A stretch of DNA of 64,000 bases from Fusarium oxysporum f. sp. lycopersici 4287 (lineage: Eukaryota; Ascomycota; Sordariomycetes; Hypocreales; Nectriaceae), in assembly GCF_000149955.1 (NCBI RefSeq), contig NC_030987.1, positions 2,943,236 through 3,007,235 of the forward strand, written 5' to 3'. The notes under the pieces are model-generated. The model saw only the letters and a list, made by a program, of their open reading frames with translations. It made no database searches and was not told where the DNA came from. Shown one piece after another: positions 23,221-34,528 of this stretch. The position numbers were made by a program, and so were the translations under genes. Position 1 is the stretch's first letter; each line of letters starts with the position of its first letter.

Positions 23221-24110
23221 TTACATCAGCACACACTTGGCACAACATCCAGCTTCTTGCTCGCCGTTGTCCATATCCATGGGCTTTGGGGGACCGTTCG
23301 CGCCTGAAGTGCCGCCGCTGCCAGTTGAGTAGCCTTGCATCTCACGGTTATATCTTCGGATCTCTCGTACGATATCGTAAAAGGCCTTGTCGACGTTGAT
23401 TCGGGACTTGGCGGATGTTTCGATAAACTTGCAACCGAACGACCTTGCAAGTGCCTCTCCCTCTGTTTCCATTGTCAGTGATTCATGTTAAAGCTAACTC
23501 GCAATCTAACGTACCCTGTCGTGACACGTCTCGGTCGCCTTCCAGATCGCACTTGTTGCCAACAACGACCATGGGGAAATAGTCCTTATCCTTGACTCGC
23601 AGAATCTGTTGCTGGAAGGTGGTGATTTCCTCAAAACTTTGTCGCGAAGTAATCGAATAGACTAGCAGAAATCCCTCTCCGGTTCGCATGTACTGCTCGC
23701 GCATGGCGCTATACTCCTCTTGGCCGGCTGTGTCGAGGACATCGAGCAGTGCGACCTCCTCATCAATGACACACTGCTTTCGGTACGAGTCTATAGTTGA
23801 CGGTGGGTTAATACTGCTCCTGACGCGACGTGATGGTCACGCAGATGGAATTTAGTCACCAACCTTCGATCGTGGGGTCATACTCGTCGACGAAATGGCT
23901 CTGGATCAACTGAATAGTCAAGCAGGATTTGCCGACACCACCGCCGCCTACAACAACGAGCTTGTACTCTCGCAGGAACTAATGAACGGTCAGCAACACG
24001 ATCGATCATGTGTGGCGAGATGATGCAGTGTTATGTCGAGAAATTCGATGACATGTGCTGTTGCTCTCAGGCAGTGTGGTTTCGCGCTTTACCTTTGTGT
24101 TCGCAGCCAT
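23221..24110 (-). CDS. Ras-family small GTPase (Ras1-like), prenylated
   Basis: Exons 24110-24093, 23978-23864, 23790-23515 and 23462-23221 give 216 aa. The first exon is only 18 nt (MAANTK). All guanine-nucleotide motifs are intact: P-loop GGGGVGKS, switch [31 protein letters not shown]. The tail ends GCCAKCVLM, with a CaaX box (CVLM) and upstream cysteines suited to palmitoylation, so plasma-membrane location is expected. Known: fungal Ras links nutrient state to cAMP/PKA and MAPK signalling and to polarised growth. The length, the '[14 protein letters not shown]' block and the CC-x2-C end favour the canonical Ras1 type over the Ras2 type, but I cannot settle the paralogue by eye. Confidence 0.95.
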
Positions 24111-27100
24111 TATGATTAGAGTTCAAGATGCGCTCCCTGATAATGATATCTCTTGACCGGGACTTGTCGTCGTGAATGAAGATCCGTACGTCGCGAGAAT
24201 TGGATTTGTTGAAAGGCGAACAACCAAGGACAGGACGAGATGATCCAGGTGAAAGGCGCTGTTTGCGGTCGACACGAGATGATGCAAGGAACAAAGGGAG
24301 ATGGGGAATAGGACGAAATGAACTGAACTGAATTGCACTGAATGGTTTGCCGCTGGGGCGAGCGGATTCTAGCTTTGAATGTGTGGAGAGAGGAGAGAGA
24401 CGATTCGAATGGGCCAAATGGGTTCGAAAAAAAGGTCAAAGCAGAAAGAGTCGAGGGTAGACTGAAAGTGACCAGGAGAGAGAAGGGGAACAAGGCCTGA
24501 AAGGGGAAAGGGTCGAAAGGCCAGGGTAGGAAAGCATCCTGGAAGGGGAGCAAGGGACTGGGAAGGGAAGGGGAAGGGGGCGGAAGGGGGGTGTCGATGG
24601 ATTGGGAGGAATGGATGGGGCAGTTGAGGGTACTGGATACTCTTTGATTGTTTGCATTTGGCATCGAATCAGTGACAATTTGAAACCCAATAAAGTATCC
24701 AAGACTTTCAGCCATTTTCTCGCGCTTGCTAGGTGTTTGCGCTTGCTCTTCTTTTTTTTTTTTTTTTTTTTTTTTGACTTGCAGAGAGGCAAGTATCCGA
24801 TACACAACGACAAACAGAGACTTCAGAATCAATCTCCAAGCCCAGAGACTTGGAGATGAAGAAAGGAACAGACGGGAACAGGTTTCTCATGGCCAGGCTG
24901 GCCTTGTCCCAATTGACAACTGAGTATCACTCCTGCTCATAAAGCGCTCAGTGCGCACCCAGAATACCGACACCAACACTAACATCACAGCACCATCGCC
25001 ATCACCTGCCCCACGGCTTTCCAGGTGGTCAATGTCTCTGGGCGCTCCCGAGCGCTGAGATAGATAACTAGAATGAATGGAGGGAGGGATCACTGGAGGC
25101 TACCCGTTCCCGTCCTGTCAGTGGATATGTATCTAGACCTTTGGAGGGGAACACCCGATGGCCGGATTGGTGGCTAGGCTAGGGTCGATAAAGCCCAGCC
25201 TCTAGAGTGTGCGTAGTGGAGTGACGATATTCAGATAGAGGTACATCCAATCCATAGCATTGTTAGAGGCGGCAAGCTTGTGGTTGTGTTTGGCTGCTGG
25301 TTAGTAATAAAGCATCGGGATATGTTCTACGGAATCCAGAAATGCCCGTTTATGGCATAGGAGAAAATATTCACTGTCAACTAGTGAAGGGAATCACAGG
25401 ATGAACCTATCATTTGCTCTCTTGCAGCCCTACCACAACGCCCAGGGGCGCCCCGGACCATGCCACTTGATTGAAGCCTCTATTCCAAAGGGAATTACGC
25501 AAAGAGAAGCATTAACAATGTCACAACAAGAGTGGCTGCAAAACCAACCGCCCGGGGAGCGGGATTTAGTTACTGTATGTAGTGGCTAGTACTGGTTCAA
25601 CAGAATGAACAGAGCTGGACCGGCCCTTGTCTTGCTCTTGTTATTTGCCAACTTTAACGCGGCGGCAGGCAAAGTTTCGTAATGAGGCAAGAAAAAAAAG
25701 CTTTGTAGTAATAAAGAGAAGAATTTTTCCTTGCCATTCGGGCGCCTCCGTATCTTTATCGACTAATGATGGTGAGAGACATTGGGTTGGACTGATCATG
25801 CCTGCAGCAACGATTCAACGTTGAATTTTTTGGCCCCAGCGGGCTGCCAGTAACCGATTTTCAGCGACCTTCCAGCAGCTCTTCCACTGGACAGGCACAC
25901 GAGGTTGGTAATGGATGGGTAGGGGCGTGCGTGTGAAGCCCGACTTAACGAGTCGGGTGTGGGCCAAGACATGGGGACCCTTGCTTGTGCTTGTGCTTGG
26001 CTTTGCAGTTGCTGTTGAGCAGTAAAAGCACCAGCTGTCGCTGGTTAACAATTGGCCTTGTTGCTCCCTGTTGCTGGCCTCCTCCACGCAGTTCTGCAAG
26101 GGCAGCGGCTGGCTGCGTCTGCTCTACCAATCGTAAGCACACCGTAACGTGCTATGCAGTTGATTGTGCATTGTCCTGCACGTTTCGCTGCAGCAATTCC
26201 TCACCGTATCCGCGTGCTTGTGTTCCCACAGCAGATGCATATACTATAATTGATGAAGCGATGGCCTCCAATACCACAAACGAAGTGTCCGTACCCGTTC
26301 CTTATATCAAGATCACACTCCTCCCACCGTGCAGGCTGCAGACCGATGAGGGGTGGCAGCAGAAGTGGGTGGAATAGGGGCAATGGATTAAAGTCCCTGA
26401 ATGTAATAATTTGCTTACCAGGCCAAGGGTCTCTCTCTGTTCTGGAGCCGTCTCTTCACCTGGGCTTGATTCATCACAACACCGAGCTACCGGTCACTGA
26501 CCAGCAACAGCAAGCGAGGGTGCAGATCCTTAACGGCTACCCAGGGCACGCCTCATCCTTGGTTGTGATATGTCAAGTCTAAAAGTTATTCCGCGCTTCT
26601 TTTTAAGCTACGATTTATAGAACAAATTAGCCGTTCTTCTTACCCCATCGTCTTACTCGCTAAGGCAGGAGAATGGACGGCGGAACACCCCCGAGATACA
26701 CCGGCGCCGTAACCCCGGCCTTTTCGGTCGAGCCATGTAAATGAGGCCGACCATCCATACACATTATGTACCGTTGGTAATTGCGATGGGTGTCTTCTCC
26801 ATCTTTTGTTCCTTGAAGTAACCTAGACATTATTCCACAACCTATAAACCATATCAGACGAAACATACTTATATCGATTTACAATCTAGTCGAATAATAG
26901 AGCCCGGCTTCAGAATAACAACCATCCTTGGAATATACTGGATAACGATGTTATTTCCGTAGCATTAAACATGTCGCATGATCCTGCATGGTCCTTTTCG
27001 ATTCTAATTGCTCATTTCAACTCTACTACTTGTTATTGATGGCTGTTGTTTGTGGGTTCTTGTCTTTTATAGTGTATACATCTAATGTGTCTATGTTCAT

Positions 27101-30100
27101 CAAGTTCAGGAGTACACGAGGTGATCCTTTGGCTTTCGTTATTTGGAGAAACTTTTGTTTGAGCCATACGCATCGCGATATGAAACAAATCCTTTCAGGA
27201 TAGGCCTCATACTTCTTTCAATACGGCCAGGGCGCCGTTCTCACACATTGACTGAATGGCTAGTCCTGTTCGTCACCAGCATCTTTCATTTGGTCATACA
27301 AGCCTTGGCGGGTCCCTCTTATAACAGAGTCTGCATTCTTATTGCACGGGTGTAGATGGTTGAGACTGAGTAACCACTTTCACCATTTCGCGCCCAGATA
27401 TCAAGTCATCACTCGAATTGGCCGTCTAGACGGTCGCTGTCACACCAATTACGTCCAATCCCATGCCCAAGCGCTAGCACCTTCAAAGAATAAGCCGTGC
27501 CTTGTCATGTTTCAACCAGCAACAAGTTTCTTTACAGAAGGAAGCAACCCTTTTTCACATCAACGCACCAATGATGACATTGGCGTGAGTCCATTATCCA
27601 TACTACATAGTCTGATAGTCATTCTCTCGTGTCTCGATCTAATGCAGATCAACGTTCCTCACCCCTTACTCACTTTCCAGGTCCCCCGTCCCATCGGTGA
27701 GCCCCTGGACCTGGGGAATGAATGGGGTGACAAGTTAACAAGCTCCGATGCTCTTGATCTCAAGTCGGTTAGTTCAGAGTCCAAGCCCAGGGTCATGGTA
27801 TCTAATGTGCAGGGTGGTAGGAGTGGTGCTCGACTTCATTGTCTTTCGCTAAAATCTGCTGTGATGACGATGTACGATGTTTTGTCTGGTGGAACTCACA
27901 CTATACGCAGTACGTACACTATCATGATAACTCATATATCGTTGGTCTCAGGTTGAAGATGCGCCGGTATTATTGAACAATTAAAAAAACCAAAGACATT
28001 GACTCCTGTAACGTTTAGTCTGAATTCAGCAATCAAACCATGAGCTGACCCTATTCACAGCTTTACTCCCTAGCCTGCACCTAAATCGTGGAAATGTCTT
28101 AGTGCCTGCAGGACAAACGTTTCACTACGCTCATGGTTTTTGTTCTTTTCATCCTCCAATGTATAACCACTCGACGTTGTAGCGACCAGCCGCTTTCGCC
28201 AGATGAACCACAGCACCCTTCCAGCACGCTGCACTACTAGCGTTGGCGCGTTTGAGGCTGTTGAAGATGTGACGGTGTGTCAACAGGATCAATGCCGGGT
28301 GGGGGTTGATCGATGCGTGGCGTGACTAGGTCGATAACCCAATCTGATCACTATGATATAGATCCTAGATAACTGCCCCTCTCAAGACATTACATAAGGG
28401 TTCTGTTAAGTGATATGAGGAACTAGATTTGATGCAGCGATAGCTTCAGCCGAGTCTATCAAGCCGAGCGCTCTTATCACTCCGAAGATCATCCCGGGCT
28501 AAGAAATTTTCACTAATACAGCCTGTGATGGCTGGGGTTTACGTCGAGTAAGATGTGACGGGAACAGATCAAGACAAAGCATTAGGCATGAGGCCTGGAG
28601 CAATTGCTAAGGAAATTCTGTATGTCGGTGTCTGGTCACTTGAGTCTGGGTGGGGGTTGGTTCCCGACCTCAGATAGAAGTTTCAATAATCCGTTCATAA
28701 AACGTGATGAATCTACAAAACCAATCACAGACTCGAATAATAACACATGATAGAAAGAAAACTATGCTCTGCCAGCAACCTACTTAATGAGCCAGGAGCT
28801 GAAGGCCAAGCTCGCATGTTAGGATAGGGCTTCGGTCAAGCAAACGGGTTAGGATAATGGTTAGACGAACAAAGCTCTCAAACGAGCCCTTTACCGAAAC
28901 TTTGACGAACTGTTCAGTGTCAGTCTGAAGCCCACGCGTCGGTTAACTGACTATGGTTCGCGAGTTTTGACAGCGGGCATGTCTGGCAACCGATTCCGAC
29001 TATGCCTGTAGGGTCCGCTACGGCTCTTCCCTAGGGGCCACAATATGTCATTGTAAGTAGTATTCTTCGCCCTAGAAGAACCAGGAGTAGCAACAACGTA
29101 CCTGAGAAAGAAAGGTGAAGCATCGTCCTCCAGAGAATGATCGGAATTGAGCTATGGCCGTAACCACGTCGCACATCGCACTCCAGTATTCAACCGTAGT
29201 CTCCCACAATCTCCGTACCGTCTTCCCATAGGAATCTAATAGGAAGGGCGAACCAACTCGCCAGACCCTGTCATTTCTGATACCTACCTATATTGCGAGC
29301 ACCGATTGGCGCTGAACCCTCAGGGGTAGACACGTCCACTCCCTTCGTAAAGCGAGCGACTGCTGTATGCTACCATTCTCAAAAGACTGGCAGCGTTTGG
29401 AAAGATGCTCCGAATTTCTCACATGAATTTCAGTCTTTTCTACGAGCAGAAAAGCTTACGAGACTTTGTAGGGGGCAAAATATCCCTTTGTAGCATGGAA
29501 GCGCGACGTTGAAGAGGAGGATGCTTGACGATAGAAAGAAGTAGCTGTGATATTGCGGCTCGATGGGACTTCTATGTGGGGTAAGCATGTGGGGCTTCTG
29601 TCAGAGCTGCAGCAGGCACGTGATCCTGTAGTTTAAGGAGAGCTTGAGGTTACAAGGAAGTTTATCAACATCTTCAAAAACTCATAAAACAACGGCACAA
29701 GTCTATCTACCCTCAGCTCTTCGTGATCAATTCTACTGACATGCTGTCAATCATTAATTCAAAGTATCTTCGCTTGTGTCATTTGATTTTCCGCTTCTTG
29801 ACCCTTTCGGCCGAATGCAACCACACGCAATATCAATGCAATCAAGTTGAATGTGAATGATCTCCAACAACTTCTATAGTCAGCTTCTAGAACGAAATGA
29901 CGTCTTTTGCATTTGTGTTTGCGCCCGTCTCCACCAGTTCCAGGTTGTGATCCACTTCGATATGTCTCCAGGACTCGTCCTAGCAACAGCCCCTTTTCGG
30001 CAGATTACACTCTGGCTTAGTTCTATGCCAAGCGCACATCACGACATCTTTCAATCTCCCCCTCAGGTGTCGTGGGTTTGTTCAAGGTCTAACCTCTGAT

Positions 30101-30995
30101 CTCGGCGCCGATCATGTCACGAGCCTTGCTATCGCCGCTACGATGTGCCTAAGACAATTTATCGACTCCACCTCCACCATCCTCGTTGTTCATACCCCTG
30201 GTCTTCATCACACCCCAGGTTCCTTATAGGAAAGGGCCTCGAGTCAGCTTCCGAATACAGCGTGCCATCACATAAGCACGAGTCCCTCTCTAGCCTTCCA
30301 CGCGGATGCGTCTCATCGATGTCGATGTTCACGCGTTGATCTGCAACACAACAAACCACTGACCCCTCTTGTTACTTTAAAATCGTATGATAACATGACT
30401 TTGGCAAGTCAAGTTGTTCAACGCCGATACTACGTTACGGCCCCTCAGGGCGTCGGAGATGAGACTCAACTCTGCTCCATTGTCTTATCTCGGTTGCCAA
30501 CCCTAAAGTCAGTATGATACAACAAAGATTCAACACCTTTGCTTTGTACCAGGATGCACGACATGTGTTGGCCGCAAGTGCTGAATCCACAGGCGATTCA
30601 AAATTTGTCAAATACCTATACAGGTAATTGTGCAGCAAAATCGATGCACAGGTACCAGATTTCATATACGTTAGATCGCTCCGAGATACCTGCTGGTCAA
30701 GAATGCAACCTGTGCAGCTCGTCTGAATAAAGAGCGCCATGATCGACGAGATGATCAGGTTTTGACCGTTGAATCACCGAAAGTTTCAAGCCCGTGCGCC
30801 GGTATCAGATTGCAACTCCGAACATTCTATAACACTTGTCTACATATATTCAAGGATATTCACGAAACATGCAATCTAGCCAATGGCAACTCTTTACAGA
30901 GTTCCAACGGATGTTACTGTGATCAGCGCAACTACAACCCGCCACCATACGTTGTGGACATCCAAATATCCAAGGATCCCAGCTATCAAGATATA
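24111..30995. other. Gene-poor 6.9-kb region upstream of the Ras gene
   Basis: The proximal part is the Ras promoter and 5' UTR: a purine/pyrimidine-asymmetric stretch (G/A-rich on the plus strand, about 24440-24600) and a run of 24 T at 24752-24775. Further left-to-right there are only short frames; the longest (27342-27956) lacks recognisable protein features. I found no tRNA, no transposase or reverse-transcriptase remnant and no clear long repeat. Around 25980-26000 is a short TGCTTG tandem (three copies). A spliced or non-coding transcript cannot be excluded without expression data. Confidence 0.45.
24752..24775. repeat. Poly(T) run of 24 in the Ras upstream region
   Basis: An uninterrupted 24-T homopolymer on the plus strand (poly(A) on the Ras coding strand), about 640 bp upstream of the Ras start. 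Such dA:dT tracts disfavour nucleosomes in fungal promoters; a role here is inference. Its length may be miscalled, given the indel problems elsewhere. Confidence 0.9.
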
Positions 30996-32377
30996 TCAGG
31001 GCTTCTCAACAACTTGCTCCGCGGTGTCCTTGTCCGCGTCTTCGGTCGCCTGCTTCTTAATCTGCTTCGGGTCTTCTTCTCCGTCACTCTCAGCATCAAC
31101 TCGCAGACCCTGGATGCCAGCTTGGACTTCATCAACGAGACTCTCAAGATAGTCCAAATCCCTATATTTGTGTCAGCATATTTATCACTTTAGCATTTGG
31201 TAATGTTCCCTGCTAACCGTCCAACAAGTGTGACCGTGTTGTTTTTCTTGCCCCAGCGAGGATAACTTCCGACCTTGACACCCTTGGGCCCAACTTTGGC
31301 AGCCAAGGTTGTGAGATAATCGGCAACACCACTCTCGGGAAGAGGCGTAGAGAACAGCACTCTATGCGTACCCTTCCCCTCAGGGTCGCTGAGACGTGGG
31401 AGAATGTGAGGTTTCAGCCCCTCAAGAAGTCTCTGAACTGTTCCCGGTCAGCAGATAGTAAGCGGCGCTCGGAAAATGACATACAAAGTCTAGGGATACC
31501 CGGCAAGATATGGATGTTTCCGTTCACGACTGATACGGGAACCCAAAGATCATCATGAGGGAAGAGAGCTTGCTTCTTAAGGTCCCGAGATTCATCAATT
31601 GGCAACTCAGCCATGCGAAGTTTTGCCCTTCTTGCTGGCGAGTCGACATCCCAATCAAACTTGGGTTGATTGGGATGAACCTTTGACATCAGTTTCATCT
31701 TGTCAAAGGTTTCTTGGTGTAGTTTGAGAGGCAGGTTAAAGGCCTTGGCGATCGATTGGTAGGTAATGTCGTCGTGTCTAAGATATTAGTATGTGTAGAA
31801 ATGAGGGTAGTGAATCCTCACGTAGGCCCGATCCCACCACTGATTCATATTAGCTATTCAATCTCCACGTAGTGTCGCCGAAGGACTTACCTAGTAACAA
31901 CAAAGTCATAACGGTCACTCATTCTCTGAACAGCCTCAACAATTTCGCCTTCATCGTCCTCAATCACCTCGATGCGCTTGAGGTTCTATATCTATTCAGC
32001 ATCCGCGCATGCATAGCTACCCGTGGTCAGACCTACAATTCCGAGGTTAAAGCACCATTTGGCGAAATAGGCAGAGTTGGTCTATCTCGATTAATACAAT
32101 ATCTAGCCCATACTTCAATTACTCACATCAACTGTCTACGTTGATGGTGTCAGTTACCCCCATTCGGTTACACAGACAGTAAGATGTGTTCAAAGAACTA
32201 TACCTTTCCGCCCAGAACTTCGTCACCGATGATCAAACAGGCGGCTGTAGAAATGGTGCGCGAGTTGCGCTCATCTGCCGATATAGGAGCCATGATTCTT
32301 CCTAGGGCGAATCGTCTGGTGTTGCCAACAACGGGAGCTGAAAGATGCCGGGTTACCTGAGAGATGCGTGAGAACAT
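30996..32377 (-). CDS. MoCF / molybdopterin-binding-domain protein (MoaB/CinA-FLAD1 N-domain type)
   Basis: Eight exons: 32377-32204, 32135-32127, 32081-32037, 31985-31891, 31839-31822, 31777-31485, 31437-31218 and 31161-30996, giving 339 aa. Two are tiny: 9 nt (Thr-Val-Asp) and 18 nt. Joined, they yield the MoCF core: [62 protein letters not shown] and HILPGIPRLFQRLL. The ATG at 32377 gives an Arg-rich, acid-free start (MFSRISQVTRHLSAPVV) like a mitochondrial presequence; ATG 32293 is an alternative cytosolic start. The C-terminus is Asp/Glu/Lys-rich. Known: this domain occurs in molybdenum-cofactor enzymes and as the N-terminal domain of FLAD1-type FAD synthases. No FAD-synthase (PAPS-reductase-like) domain follows, so the activity is not predictable. 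It shares a 320-bp divergent region with GMF. Confidence 0.9.
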
Positions 32378-32697
32378 GGATGGCCAAGGACAGATGCAAT
32401 AAGAGAGCTTGAGGATCAGGTGATAGGCAGATAGCAGGGTAAATATGCAAGTTCTCCCTTTATTGATCCAATGCTGTCTCGATTTCAAAAGCCTGTAGAT
32501 GACGTTAACTCGCTACGCTAGACAATGGCGGGACAATGTGGGGTCAAGTCAACAGCTACCTACCCTTTGGCGGGGCATTGGGCTACACCAACTTAACTCG
32601 TCTGATAACTGCTAAACAGAGTTGAGGTATCAGACACAGCTTTAAAACAGCTACAAAGGGGGCTTTACCTATTAGCAAAGTCAAACAAAGCTTCACA
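32378..32697. promoter_or_regulatory. 320-bp divergent promoter region, MoCF-domain gene / GMF
   Basis: Lies between two outward-facing start codons and must serve both genes. No specific motif was identified. If the MoCF gene starts at ATG 32488, as its frame would allow, the shared region shrinks to about 210 bp. Confidence 0.5.
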
Positions 32698-33325
32698 ATG
32701 GTACATCCACTCACACGACCTCCTCTCCATCCCCGGTTCGCCCGCTGACATCCTGCTTTTAGGCGTCGGAATCGCGACTGTATACCTTCTCTGGAGAGTC
32801 AAAGGACCACCTCCGCAAGTTTAGACTTACTACTTCTCGGGCCAAGGATCCCCAAGCTGTTATTTGTATGTACGTCTCTTTGTGATAAGACTTGAAAGTC
32901 ATAGGTCTCCTTTCTCTTGCTAACCGTCCCTCCTGTAGACCTGATCGATAAGAACACTTACGAAATCCGACAAGACGAAGACAAGACCGTTTATACTTCC
33001 CTCGAAGAAATTGGTGATGACCTCCCCGATCATGCGCCTCGATTCATCCTCCTGAGCTACCCTCTCACCATGGTATGTCTGATCGAACAACTGTCAGGAA
33101 TGCTTGACACTTGACATGATGTTAATATGAGCATAGGGCGATGGGCGCTTGTCTGTGCCATACGTACTTATCTTCTACCTCCCCGTTACCTGCAACGCCG
33201 AGATCAGAATGCTCTACGCCGGCGCCAAGGAGCTGATGCGCAACACGGCCGAGGTCGGACGAATTATTGATATCGAGTCAGCGGAAGATTTGGAAGAAAT
33301 CCCCGACAAGCTCAAGTCAGAGTAA
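32698..33325 (+). CDS. gmf1: Glia maturation factor (GMF), ADF-homology regulator of Arp2/3
   Basis: Exons 32698-32700 (the ATG alone), 32763-32865, 32939-33072 and 33137-33325 give 142 aa, exactly the usual GMF length. The start codon is followed directly by GTACAT and a 62-nt intron with a CTGAC branch site and TTTTAG, joining M to ASESRLYTFSGESKDHLRKF. The core includes YEIRQDEDKTVY, DHAPRFILLSYPL, GRLSVPYVLIFYLP and YAGAKELM. Known: GMF has an ADF-H fold but binds Arp2/3 rather than actin, debranching and inhibiting actin branches at cortical patches. Protein identity is firm; the ATG-only exon is inferred from splice signals and homology, as no other in-frame ATG precedes ASESRLYT. Confidence 0.92.
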
Positions 33326-33415
33326 TCAAGAATCACACAAAAGAAAGGCAACGTGGCGTGGCAGCGAAATCCATATATCATGATCTACATAAAAACGTAA
33401 CTTCAAGATAACTGC

Positions 33416-34528
33416 CTACTCATCCGGCAGCACATCCTGGGTGTTTAATCCCAACTGCATCGCAACATTCTTGACAACTCCTTGAAACGCGATGCAGGCG
33501 GGGCTATCTGGGAATGAGTCGAAGTAACTCTCTCCATAATCACATGCCATCCTGATCCTAGGGTCCAAGGGCACTGATCCCAAGAAGGGAATGCCCATCT
33601 CTTCAGCCAGTGCACGTCCTCCTCCTGTGCTTGCCTTAAAGATCTGACTTTCGGTTGAACACTTGGGGCAAACGAAGCCGCTCATGTTCTCTGCAAGACC
33701 TAACACCCTGATGCCGGCTTTGCGGCAGAAGTCGATCTCTTTTCTTACATCCAGGAGTGAGACCTCCTGCGGTGTGGTGACCATGACAGCGCCATCGATC
33801 CCACTCTCCTTCAGGAATGAGTTTACACTGAGATGCTCATCGCTTGTGCCTGGTGGTGTGTCGACAAGTAAAAAGTCAAGGTCACCCCATTCCACATCCT
33901 TGAGAAATTGCTTGATCAGACCGTTCTTCTTGGGACCCCGCCAAATGACAGCGTCATCCCGGTTGGGCAGTAGAAACTGAATACTCATGACAGAGAGGTT
34001 GTCCATGACCCAGATAGGTGACCAACCTGTACCGCTGACATGCACAGTCTCGCCCTCCACGCCCATCATCTTGGGAATACTGGGTCCACAGATATCAGTG
34101 TACCATGATACCCACGGTGCTGTCTGGATTTGTCGCGAAGGAATCCACCCACAATGNNNNNNNNNNNNNNNNNNNNNNNNNNNNNNNNNNNNNNNNNNNN
34201 NNNNNNNNNNNNNNNNNNNNNNNNNNNNNNNNNNNNNNNNNNNNNNNNNNNNNNNNNNNNNNNNNNNNNNNNNNNNNNNNNNNNNNNNNNNNNNNNNNNN
34301 NNNNNNNNNNNNNNNNNNNNNNNNNNNNNNNNNNNNNNNNNNNNNNNNNNNNNNNNNNNNNNNNNNNNNNNNNNNNNNNNNNNNNNNNNNNNNNNNNNNN
34401 NNNNNNNNNNNNNCTGAATCGGGGCCAACACAGTTCTGAGGCTCTGGGGCAACTAGTTGTGGCTTCTGCTTGATCGGATTGGCGAGGACATCGTCTACAG
34501 CATCCGAGGCCTCAAGAGAGGGTGCCAT
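33416..34528 (-). CDS. NBP35: NBP35/NUBP1 cytosolic Fe-S cluster assembly P-loop ATPase (assembly gap inside)
   Basis: Starts at 34528 ([14 protein letters not shown]) and reaches the NBP35-specific N-terminal cluster motif beginning NCVGPDS, then enters 257 N (34413-34157). The gap swallows the remaining N-terminal cysteines and the Walker A motif. After it come [34 protein letters not shown] (switch region), [17 protein letters not shown], and the central FVCPKC (CPxC) that bridges the labile 4Fe-4S cluster. At the gap edge the codons for FATNPDS-like and VGIM-like residues lie in a shifted frame, flanked by extra bases that cancel. Known: Nbp35 with Cfd1 is the scaffold of the cytosolic iron-sulfur assembly pathway. 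The N-terminal Cys block separates it from CFD1. Convergent with GMF, 90 bp apart. Confidence 0.95.
   Translation of the reverse strand: MAPSLEASDAVDDVLANPIKQKPQLVAPEPQNCVGPDSXXXXXXXXXXXXXXXXXXXXXXXXXXXXXXXXXXXXXXXXXXXXXXXXXXXXXXXXXXXXXXXXXXXXXXXXXXXXXXXXXXXXXXHCGWIPSRQIQTAPWVSWYTDICGPSIPKMMGVEGETVHVSGTGWSPIWVMDNLSVMSIQFLLPNRDDAVIWRGPKKNGLIKQFLKDVEWGDLDFLLVDTPPGTSDEHLSVNSFLKESGIDGAVMVTTPQEVSLLDVRKEIDFCRKAGIRVLGLAENMSGFVCPKCSTESQIFKASTGGGRALAEEMGIPFLGSVPLDPRIRMACDYGESYFDSFPDSPACIAFQGVVKNVAMQLGLNTQDVLPDE
34157..34413. other. Assembly gap (257 N) inside NBP35
   Basis: A run of N covers the coding region for the rest of the N-terminal Fe-S motif and the Walker A loop. Sequence immediately 3' on the coding strand (about 34100-34156) carries frame-shifting extra bases. 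An intron inside the gap is possible. Confidence 0.99.

Noticed and set aside
24116..24832. 238-codon minus-strand frame upstream of Ras, with a poly-Lys stretch
   Set aside because: The Lys run is just the 24-T homopolymer read in frame, and the Ser/Pro/Phe content reflects the pyrimidine-rich Ras 5' flank; not a protein.
27342..27956. 204-codon plus-strand open frame in the gene-poor region
   Set aside because: No recognisable domain or motif, composition like translated non-coding DNA, no splice-extended partner exons. Kept as part of the intergenic description.
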